This document shows positions 57,597-64,000 of a DNA stretch of 64,000 bases, piece by piece (the stretch's first letter is position 1; every line of letters begins with the position of its first letter). The notes under the pieces were generated by a model. It did no database searches, was not told where the DNA came from, and saw only the letters and a program-made list of their open reading frames with translations. The DNA is taken from the NCBI GenBank assembly GCA_016712285.1, contig JADJRK010000001.1:3844001-3908000 (forward strand), given 5' to 3'. The translations under genes were made by a program, and so were the position numbers. The DNA comes from Planctomycetota bacterium (GTDB lineage: Bacteria; Planctomycetota; UBA8742; UBA2392).

Positions 57597-59417
57597 ATGC
57601 AAGATCACGACCCCATCCTTGAATCGGCGCTTGAAGAGGCGCTTGGCGGCAAGGCGCCCCCCGACCTGATCGCGGCGACACTTGCGAAAGCGGCTGCACT
57701 GCCCCCCGCAGCCCAAGCACCGCTGCCGGCCATGCCGCGCCCGCACTGGCGTGCCTGGGGTGCAGGCCTGGCCGCAGCGGCTGCGCTGGTAGTCGGCGTA
57801 GGCGTGTTTGCGTTGAATCCTGCCGATCGCGCCGCCCCGGAAACGGTTGCCACAAATGCGCAGGAGCCGAACTGTTCAGGTTCGTCCACGTTCGACCCTT
57901 CGATCAAGCTCGACCTGTCGAAGCACAAATTGGGGAATCACGACGGTGACGTGCCGGAAATTTACTTCGCTACGCCCCAGGACTCGATCGAAGCGAAGCC
58001 CACGCGTGACACCGGTTGGGCCGCGCCGCTTCAAGAGTTGGAGGATCCAAGTGGCATGATCCACAAGGGTCATGGTTCCAACCCGTTCGTGGACACTGAA
58101 GACGACGCCCAATCGACGTTTGGCCTTGAGCATGACTCCGGCAGCCACACCATGACCCGCGCGTATCTGGGCCGCGGCACACTGCCCCCCGACGAAGCCG
58201 TGCGCGTGGAAGAGTTCGTCAACTACTTCGACTACCGCTATGCCAAGCCGCTCAACGCGCCCTTCGAAATCACCATGGACGGCGCGCCCTCGCGCTACGG
58301 CGCCGACCTCAAGAACTGTTACCTGATGCGCGTCGGCGTGCAGGCCCGCCAGATCGACGCCAAAGACCGCAAGCCGGCTGTGCTGACGTTCGTGATCGAC
58401 ATCAGCGGCAGCATGGCCCAGGACAACCGCCTTGGCCTGGTGAAGCAGGCGCTGAAGCTGCTGGTCGAGCAATTGCAGGAAGGTGACCGCGTCGGCATTG
58501 CCGTCTACGGAAGCAACGGCGCAGTTCACATGGAGCACGTGGACGCCTCGCGCCGCAGCGAAATCACTAATGCGATCGACAGGCTTAGCACCCAGGGCGC
58601 GACCAACGCCGAGGAAGGCCTCAAGATCGGCTACCAGATGGCGACAGGCGCATACCGCGCCGGCCACACCAACCGCGTGATCCTGTGCAGCGACGGCGTG
58701 GCCAACGTGGGCGCGACCGGGCCCGACGGCATTCTCAAGACCATCGTCGAGAACCGCCGCAAGGGGATCACGCTGTCCGCCATCGGCTTTGGCATGGGTA
58801 ACTACAACGACCACCTGATGGAACAGCTCGGTGACAAGGGTGACGGCCACTACGCTTACGTGGACACCATCGACGAAGCCAAACGCATCTTCGTGGACAA
58901 CCTGACGGGCGCGCTTGAGGTGGTGGGCCGCGACGTGAAAATCCAGGTCGATTTCAACCCGAAGGTGGTCAAGAGCTACCGGCTGATCGGCTATGTCAAC
59001 CGCGACATCCGCGACGAGGACTTCCGCAACGATGCCGTGGACGGCGGCGAGATCGGCGCGGGCCATGCAGCCACGGCGCTGTACGAAATCAAGCTGCACG
59101 ACAACGCAGCCGGCGCCGTAGCATACGCCAAGCTGCGCTATCGCACCGACGAAGAAGGCGAGTTCGCCGAAATCCAGCGCGAGATGTTCACCCGTGACCT
59201 CGCGCTGCAATGGGATCAAGCCGCCATCGGCCTGCGCTTGGCGGGCAACGTGGCCGAGTTTGCCGAGATTCTGGGCAAGGGCTTCTATGCCAAGGGCGCT
59301 CTGCTTGCGCCGGTGATCGAAGAACTGAACGCAATCGCACCCGAGTACCGCGACAACAAGGTCGAAGAGCTGCTTGCACTCGTGAAGAAAGCTGAAGAGC
59401 TGAAACAGAAAGAATAG
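57597..59417 (+). CDS. Anti-sigma-like/von Willebrand A (YfbK-type) membrane protein
   Basis: 606 residues from MQDHDPILESALEEALGGKA. Residues 1-50 are a short soluble region like anti-sigma N-termini (ESALEEALGG...LAKAAALPPA), followed by a TM helix (53-73, AWGAGLAAAAALVVGVGVFAL). The external part is a vWF-N-like region (NPFVDTEDD 162-170, RVEEFVNYFDY) and a vWA domain with MIDAS DISGS (D268, S270, S272). The DUF3520-type end follows (DGHYAYVDTIDEAKRIFVDNL). It is encoded right after an ECF sigma factor, so it probably sequesters that factor and senses an extracytoplasmic ligand with its vWA domain. That link is inference. Confidence 0.75.
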   Translation: MQDHDPILESALEEALGGKAPPDLIAATLAKAAALPPAAQAPLPAMPRPHWRAWGAGLAAAAALVVGVGVFALNPADRAAPETVATNAQEPNCSGSSTFDPSIKLDLSKHKLGNHDGDVPEIYFATPQDSIEAKPTRDTGWAAPLQELEDPSGMIHKGHGSNPFVDTEDDAQSTFGLEHDSGSHTMTRAYLGRGTLPPDEAVRVEEFVNYFDYRYAKPLNAPFEITMDGAPSRYGADLKNCYLMRVGVQARQIDAKDRKPAVLTFVIDISGSMAQDNRLGLVKQALKLLVEQLQEGDRVGIAVYGSNGAVHMEHVDASRRSEITNAIDRLSTQGATNAEEGLKIGYQMATGAYRAGHTNRVILCSDGVANVGATGPDGILKTIVENRRKGITLSAIGFGMGNYNDHLMEQLGDKGDGHYAYVDTIDEAKRIFVDNLTGALEVVGRDVKIQVDFNPKVVKSYRLIGYVNRDIRDEDFRNDAVDGGEIGAGHAATALYEIKLHDNAAGAVAYAKLRYRTDEEGEFAEIQREMFTRDLALQWDQAAIGLRLAGNVAEFAEILGKGFYAKGALLAPVIEELNAIAPEYRDNKVEELLALVKKAEELKQKE

Positions 59418-59492
59418 AGCCCGGGCCAATTGGCTGGGAAACAATGCCGCTCATCCAGCAGGCAATCAGCCTGCGCCCATGGAAAGGAAGCC

Positions 59493-61070
59493 ATGAAACG
59501 CCCCACACTCGGAAGTCTCACCGGATTTGCCCTCGTGTTGCTGGCCGGATGTTCCGCTTCGTACAGCGGCGGCGGCGCCGAGCGCGCCAGCGTCGGGTAC
59601 GTTGCCGCTGACCAGGAACGGTACGACGACGGCAACAAGGGCCAGGGCGAGGACGACGCGCCGCCGCCCGCCGATACTGGTGAGCCCTTCGACATGTTCT
59701 TCAAGCAGCACGGGACCAACCCGTTCGTTGACACCGAGGACATGAAGCAATCCACCTTCGCCGTCGACGTAGACACCGGCGCATACACCGTGTGCCGCGA
59801 CTATCTCAACCGCGGCTACATGCCGCCCGACGAAGCACCCCGCGTCGAAGAGTTCGTCAACTACTTCAAGTACAAGTACGAAGCGCCCCGCGACGGCGTC
59901 TTCGGCATCACCATGGACGTCGCCCCGTCGCGCTACGGCGCCGACCTCAAAAATTGCCACCTGCTGCGCGTCGGCATGCAGGCCAAAACCGTTGACCCAG
60001 CCGAGCGCAAGCCGGCTGTGCTGACCTTTGTGATCGACATCAGCGGCAGCATGCAGATGGAAAACCGCATCGGCCTGGTCAAGCAGGCTTTGCGCATGCT
60101 GGTGAAACAGCTGCGCCGCGACGACCAGGTCGGCATCGCCGTCTATGGAAGCCGCGGATACAAGCTGCTGGGCCACACCAACGACCCCGAGCGCATCATC
60201 GACAAGCTCGAAGGCCTGCAAGCCGACGGCAGCACCTACGCCGAAGAGGGCATTCGCATCGGCTATGAAATGGCAGCCGAGAACTTTCGCGAGAACGCCA
60301 TCAACCGCGTGATCCTGTGCAGCGACGGCGTCGCCAACGTCGGCACCACCGGCCCCGAGGCGATTTTGAAAACCGTCGAGACGTACCGGCGCAAGGGCAT
60401 CACGCTTTCGGCCATCGGCTTTGGCATGAGCAACTACAACGACACGCTGATGGAACAGCTGGGCGACAAGGGCGACGGCCACTACGCTTACGTCGACACG
60501 CTGGACGAGGCGAAGAAGATCTTCGTCGATAACCTGACCGGCACGCTGCAGGTGGTCGCCCGCGACACCAAGGTGCAGCTTGAATTCAACCCCGAGGTCG
60601 TGAAGTCATGGCGGCTGCTGGGGTATGAAAACCGCTGGGTGAAGAACGAGGATTTCCGCAACGACACGGTAGACGGCGGCGAAGTGGGTGCCGGGCACAG
60701 CGTGACCGCGCTGTACGAGCTGAAACTGCATGAGGGTGTGCAGGGCGACGTCGCCAAGGCCACGGTGCGCTACAAGCACGACGAGCTGAAAGAGTTTCTG
60801 GAAGTCGAAAAGACCACGGGCACCCGCGACATCAGGGCATGGGAACAGTCGCCCGTCAGCCTGCGCCTGGCCGGCAACGCAGCCGAGTTCGCCGAGCTGC
60901 TGCGCAAAAGTTACTGGGCCAAGGGCGGCAGCTACAGCGCACTGCTTGAGGACGTGAAGAAGCTGATCGCAGAGACCGACGACAGCGAAGTGCTGGAACT
61001 GGCCAACCTGATCACCAAGGCCCGCAGCCTTGAGGAAGCCAAAGACACAGGCATCGCCGGCGGCAAATAA
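59493..61070 (+). CDS. von Willebrand A (YfbK-type) lipoprotein
   Basis: 525 residues from MKRPTLGSLTGFALVLLAGC; lipobox LAGC with Cys20 and a GGAAAGGA Shine-Dalgarno. Full YfbK arrangement: NPFVDTEDMKQSTFAVDVDTGAYTV, RVEEFVNYFKYKYEAP, vWA with MIDAS DISGS (D182, S184, S186), ANVGTTGPEAILK, DGHYAYVDTLDEAKKIFVDNL and a DUF3520 C-terminus. It is a diverged duplicate of the preceding gene but keeps the canonical N-terminal sequence and is attached by lipid instead of a TM helix. It probably forms a complex with the preceding protein. Confidence 0.85.
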   Translation: MKRPTLGSLTGFALVLLAGCSASYSGGGAERASVGYVAADQERYDDGNKGQGEDDAPPPADTGEPFDMFFKQHGTNPFVDTEDMKQSTFAVDVDTGAYTVCRDYLNRGYMPPDEAPRVEEFVNYFKYKYEAPRDGVFGITMDVAPSRYGADLKNCHLLRVGMQAKTVDPAERKPAVLTFVIDISGSMQMENRIGLVKQALRMLVKQLRRDDQVGIAVYGSRGYKLLGHTNDPERIIDKLEGLQADGSTYAEEGIRIGYEMAAENFRENAINRVILCSDGVANVGTTGPEAILKTVETYRRKGITLSAIGFGMSNYNDTLMEQLGDKGDGHYAYVDTLDEAKKIFVDNLTGTLQVVARDTKVQLEFNPEVVKSWRLLGYENRWVKNEDFRNDTVDGGEVGAGHSVTALYELKLHEGVQGDVAKATVRYKHDELKEFLEVEKTTGTRDIRAWEQSPVSLRLAGNAAEFAELLRKSYWAKGGSYSALLEDVKKLIAETDDSEVLELANLITKARSLEEAKDTGIAGGK

Positions 61071-61086
61071 TCGCAAGTGCAAGGCA

Positions 61087-61114
61087 AACGGGGCCGGCGA
61101 TTGCCGGCCCCGTT
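61087..61114. terminator. Strong bidirectional GC hairpin
   Basis: AACGGGGCCGGC, loop GATT, GCCGGCCCCGTT: a perfect 12 bp stem in the 60 bp convergent gap between the vWA lipoprotein and the minus-strand gene ending at 61131. Confidence 0.85.
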
Positions 61115-61130
61115 GTGTTGATCTTGCTGA

Positions 61131-62420
61131 CTAGAAGCCTTCTTCGTCTTCCTTGTCCGGTGTCTTTTCCGGCTCTTTCTTTTCTTCGGGCTGTTCGCCG
61201 ACCCAGGTAATCTGCCAAACGCCGTCGGAATTCTTTTCAACGTAGAACGCCATGCGGCCGAACAATTTCTGGGCCTCGTCGGTGAAGACCACGGCGTCGT
61301 GGCCGTCGACCTTGGTGACCTTGAAGTTCTCTTCGTGCTTCAGCAGCTCGAACACGGCGGCTTCGCGCTGCTTCTCTGCTTCGGACTTTTCTTCGCCTCC
61401 AGCGTTCTTCAGGAATTCTTCCGGCATTTTCGGACGGATCATTTCCTTGACTGCTGCCTTTTCGTCCGGGCCCAGGGCCTTGAGGCTTTCGTCGTTCTCG
61501 ATCACGTAGTCAATGAAGCGGTCGATGTTGACGGCTTTCTTCACCAGGTCTTCGCTCTTGGCCTGCACCGCCATGAAGAACAGCACCACCGCGTGGCACT
61601 CTTTGTCCTGCTTCTCCAGTGCTTCTTTGGTGATCGCGGTGCGCGTGGGGTCCGGCCCGCTGTCGAGGATCAGGCCCTCAGCCGTTTCAATGCGCAGCGC
61701 GTTGGCGCCACTCAGCCACAGCGTTTCGATCGTGGCGTCTTCGTTGACTACGCCTTCGTCGTCTTTGCTGTAGTCGATACCGTGTTCAAGCAGTTTCCAG
61801 GCCTTCTTGCCGTAGAGTTCTTCTTCGGCGGCGACCTCAAGCGTCATGGCAAACGTCTTGTTCACGTCGTCGTCCCAGTCAAGGAACTCAAACTTCTTGC
61901 CGGCCTGCTTGGGCAACAGTATCTGCGCGATCATCTGCGACGTGCCCACCAGCAGGCGCGTTTCGGCTTTGATTTCAAACTCGCGGTTCTTGTCTTCTTC
62001 TTTCTTGGCGTTCTTGTCGAACAGCTTGACCTGCAGGTTGCCCTCGGCGTTCTTGTACACCGAGTGCTTGGTCAGCTCTTCGCCTTCGTACTCGTGGTTT
62101 TCCTCCATCAGCAGCGCCAGGTCCGGGCCGACCATGGCCTTGCCCTGTAACTTCGTCACGATTTCACCAAGCTTGATCTGGCCGTTCATCGTTACCGCGT
62201 AGCACGGCTTGCCTTCGTGCTCGCCGTGTTCGACTTTGAACGTGACCTGGCCTACGGTAACGCCCAGCATGCGCAGCTTGAGCGTGGTTTCGCCCTTGGC
62301 GCTTTCGCTCAGCGCGGTCTGGCTTTCCATGAACTTTGTTGCTTCCTGGCGCTCTGCTTCGCCGGCGAACAGTGGCGCGCACGCCAGCAGTGCCAACAGC
62401 GGAATCATGAGTCGTTTCAT
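61131..62420 (-). CDS. Secreted protein, unknown function
   Basis: 429 residues from MKRLMIPLLALLACAPLFAG, a signal peptide, with a perfect AAGGAG six bases upstream (minus strand of CTCCTT at 62427-62432). The frame also continues upstream through mutY, which is only shadow. The mature part has beta-rich and charged segments (LRMLGVTVGQVTFKVEHGEH, ETLWLSGANALRIETAEG, HDAVVFTDEAQKLFGRMAFY). It ends in Glu/Lys/Pro-rich low complexity (EEKKEPEKTPDKEDEEGF). No family recognised. It overlaps mutY by 4 bp and may share its transcript. Confidence 0.72.
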   Translation of the reverse strand: MKRLMIPLLALLACAPLFAGEAERQEATKFMESQTALSESAKGETTLKLRMLGVTVGQVTFKVEHGEHEGKPCYAVTMNGQIKLGEIVTKLQGKAMVGPDLALLMEENHEYEGEELTKHSVYKNAEGNLQVKLFDKNAKKEEDKNREFEIKAETRLLVGTSQMIAQILLPKQAGKKFEFLDWDDDVNKTFAMTLEVAAEEELYGKKAWKLLEHGIDYSKDDEGVVNEDATIETLWLSGANALRIETAEGLILDSGPDPTRTAITKEALEKQDKECHAVVLFFMAVQAKSEDLVKKAVNIDRFIDYVIENDESLKALGPDEKAAVKEMIRPKMPEEFLKNAGGEEKSEAEKQREAAVFELLKHEENFKVTKVDGHDAVVFTDEAQKLFGRMAFYVEKNSDGVWQITWVGEQPEEKKEPEKTPDKEDEEGF

Positions 62421-63511
62421 CTGTGTCTCCTTTTCGGTCCCGGCAGGATTGTAGGACCGCGCTGCAAAGCCGATAGACGCCGATAGGTCACAAGCGCCTT
62501 GCGAGTGGCCGATGCAATCGCGGCATTTTCGGCGGCTTGCGGCGTAAACCATTTGCCGCGCACTTTGCCGACGACAACGGCGGCTTGCACGGCAAGCTGC
62601 ACATCGAAATCCATGATGCTGTGGCGCACGATCACGGGCTCGCCCACAATTTCGACGTTGCCGCTGAGCGCGCCGACCCGCGGCTGCGGCTGATCCTCGC
62701 CCCAGGCGGCGTGGGGCAGCTCCCACAGGCCGGCGGGCAGAACGCTGCTGTTGTCGCCTTGATCGCGCCGCTGCATCAGCACGCGTCCCGCGCCATCGCC
62801 TACCGCCAGCACAAGATAGCGCAGCCGCTGCTTCTTCTTGCGTAACGCCGTCGCCGGATAACGCGCGACACTGCCGGCCTTGAATGCCGCGCATTTCGCG
62901 GCGCACGGGCAGGCGTAGCAGCGCGGATTGCGCGGCGTGCAGACGGTTGCGCCAAGCTCCATCAGCGACTGATTCAGGTTGGCTGGCGCAAGGCCCTGCT
63001 GCGCGCCTTCGCGCACCCACAGCTCTGCGAGTTTCCAGACCTTCGTGCTCTGCTTTGGCTGTGCGATGTGATGCATGCGCGCGAAGACGCGTTCAATGTT
63101 GCCGTCCACAATCGGTTCAACCTGTTTGAACGCGATGCTCAGAATGGCTCCGGCGGTGTAGCGCCCGATGCCGGGCAACGCCAGCAGCGCCGCGCGATCG
63201 CGTGGCACACGGCCGCCGTGTCCGTCGGCGACCTGCCGGGCAGCCGCGTGCAGCATGCGCGCGCGACGGTAGTAGCCCAGGCCGGACCATGCCTGCAGCA
63301 CCTGCTCGATGGGTGCGGAAGCCAGCGCCCGCGCCGTTGGAAAGCGTTTGAGAAACGCAACGTACTTGTCACGCACGGCCTCAACGCGCGTCTGTTGCAG
63401 CATGATCTCGCTGACCCAGACACGATACGGCGTGGGCAGACGGCGCCACGGCAGGTCGCGCGCGTTGCGTTCAAACCAGCGGCACAGCGCCTGTTGCGGG
63501 GTTTGCTTCAT
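62417..63511 (-). CDS. mutY: A/G-specific adenine DNA glycosylase
   Basis: 364 residues. Helix-hairpin-helix LPGIGRYTAGAI (112-123), catalytic Glu35 in SEIMLQQT, Asp136 in PIVDGNIERV, and the [4Fe-4S] cluster as C191-x6-C198-x2-C201-x5-C207 (CTPRNPRCYACPCAAKC). The C-terminal MutT-like 8-oxoG recognition domain is present (RLRYLVLAVGDGAGRVLMQR). It removes A opposite 8-oxoG. Its stop overlaps the start of the secreted-protein gene by 4 bp (GTGA/ATGA type), so the two are probably translated together. Confidence 0.95.
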   Translation of the reverse strand: MKQTPQQALCRWFERNARDLPWRRLPTPYRVWVSEIMLQQTRVEAVRDKYVAFLKRFPTARALASAPIEQVLQAWSGLGYYRRARMLHAAARQVADGHGGRVPRDRAALLALPGIGRYTAGAILSIAFKQVEPIVDGNIERVFARMHHIAQPKQSTKVWKLAELWVREGAQQGLAPANLNQSLMELGATVCTPRNPRCYACPCAAKCAAFKAGSVARYPATALRKKKQRLRYLVLAVGDGAGRVLMQRRDQGDNSSVLPAGLWELPHAAWGEDQPQPRVGALSGNVEIVGEPVIVRHSIMDFDVQLAVQAAVVVGKVRGKWFTPQAAENAAIASATRKALVTYRRLSALQRGPTILPGPKRRHR

Positions 63512-63533
63512 TGGTGAAGGCAGACAGCAAGGG

Positions 63534-64000
63534 TCACTTCAGGGCCGTGATTTCGACGCCGTCTTTCACGTTGTCGCCGGGATGGACAATCACTTCATCG
63601 CCCTCGTTCAAGCCGCTCAGCACTTCGGCCTCAAGGCCGTTGCGCACGCCGACTTTCACTTGCAGCTCGTGCGCCACGCCGTCGCGCACCTGGAACAGAG
63701 CCGGGCCGTCCTCGGTGTTGAACAGCGCCCCCGCAAGTACTTTCAGAGTCTGCAGCCGCTCAACCAGAATCACTCGCGCCTCAACGCGATAGCCGTCGCC
63801 GAGCGCCGCCCACTTCTGCGCCGGCTCGTCAAAGTCGATCACCACGTTCACGCGCTGCTCTTCGACACCCAGTGCCGAAAGCTTGGTGAAACCCGACGGC
63901 TCAATCACCCGCACGCGGCCTTTCAGTGCGCCCTCGCCGCCCCAGCGTTCCATGCGTACGCGCATGCCCGGTTTGATACGCACGGCATCACGCGAAAGCA
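63534..64000 (-). CDS. HlyD-type efflux adaptor, C-terminal part (truncated by window edge)
   Basis: About 155 residues visible, open to the right edge. It begins in LSRDAVRIKPGMRVRMERWG and continues KGRVRVIEPSGFTKLSALGV, QRVNVVIDFDEPAQKWAALGD and YRVEARVILVERLQTLKVLA. It ends FQVRDGVAHELQVKVGVRNG and LNEGDEVIVHPGDNVKDGVE. This is the beta-barrel and membrane-proximal part of a periplasmic adaptor of an RND- or MacA-type efflux pump. The rest and the partner pump lie outside the window. Confidence 0.75.
   Translation of the reverse strand, partial: LSRDAVRIKPGMRVRMERWGGEGALKGRVRVIEPSGFTKLSALGVEEQRVNVVIDFDEPAQKWAALGDGYRVEARVILVERLQTLKVLAGALFNTEDGPALFQVRDGVAHELQVKVGVRNGLEAEVLSGLNEGDEVIVHPGDNVKDGVEITALK

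Noticed and set aside
57876..59444. 522-codon minus-strand frame opposite the vWA protein
   Set aside because: Antisense artefact of the vWA gene. Composition is dominated by Val/Ala/His/Asp and no homology is recognisable.
61131..63020. 629-codon version of the secreted protein
   Set aside because: The upstream 200 codons lie antiparallel to nothing but inside mutY in another frame. The AAGGAG-ATG at 62420 defines the real start.

Overview
This 64 kb window is a GC-rich, densely coded bacterial chromosome segment carrying about 60 genes. No rRNA, plasmid, prophage or CRISPR signature is visible. The best lineage guess is Planctomycetota or a close relative. That is inference from style: zinc-ribbon/proline-linker/single-TM secreted-domain proteins, an ECF sigma factor followed by YfbK-type von Willebrand proteins, a SpoIIE phosphatase fused to an ATPase/TPR array, a REP-associated Y1 transposase, and a eukaryote-like UDP-sugar pyrophosphorylase. 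No marker gene settles it.

Layout. 0-2.3 kb: the end of a fatty-acid/polyketide-like cluster (hotdog thioesterase, ketoacyl synthase, and a synthase-like chain-length-factor partner without the active-site Cys). 2.3-16 kb: a secreted helical protein, EF-hand protein, xseA, guanine-deaminase-like amidohydrolase, a 1165-residue SpoIIE-phosphatase/ATPase/TPR/zinc-ribbon protein, a coiled-coil protein, pterin dehydratase and a COG2509 flavoprotein. 16-25 kb: small lipoproteins, a paralogous membrane-protein pair, a possible STAS-FHA protein, a methyltransferase, a Kdo-kinase-like protein, an M14-type lipoprotein and dgt. 25-36 kb: RidA, a minus-strand run with a membrane-anchored ACP-like protein that lacks the pantetheine Ser, two zinc-ribbon/TM proteins, an ornithine-aminotransferase-like enzyme, a squalene/phytoene synthase with a methyltransferase, and tRNA-Gly(GCC).

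36-50 kb: DUF2520 protein, small HTH protein, a His-rich membrane protein, a glycosyltransferase, an HExxH protein, a sigma-54-type activator with GAFTDA, a hydrolase-fold protein with Trp at the nucleophile position, an orphan DNA methyltransferase, a protein with four FSPPPP repeats, a UDP-sugar pyrophosphorylase and a RAYT element flanked by mirror-image hairpins. 50-64 kb: NIF3, modABC, pepA, yidD, ECF sigma factor plus two vWA proteins, a secreted protein, mutY and the C-terminal part of an HlyD-type adaptor.

The most striking non-coding feature is that most longer gene-free gaps contain degenerate repeat text of a few recurring classes: (i) 'CCACYAAGGRCCACCAAGG'/'GGCAGTTGCC' phrases; (ii) G-rich strings (GGAGGTTGGAGA) followed by C-rich strings (AACCCGGAACCC); (iii) REP-like GC hairpins, of which one pair brackets a transposase; (iv) a long hairpin family with GTGCACCGAT or GTTCACCCGTGG arms. 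Many genes are translationally coupled through 1-35 bp overlaps, and several convergent pairs share bidirectional GC hairpin terminators.
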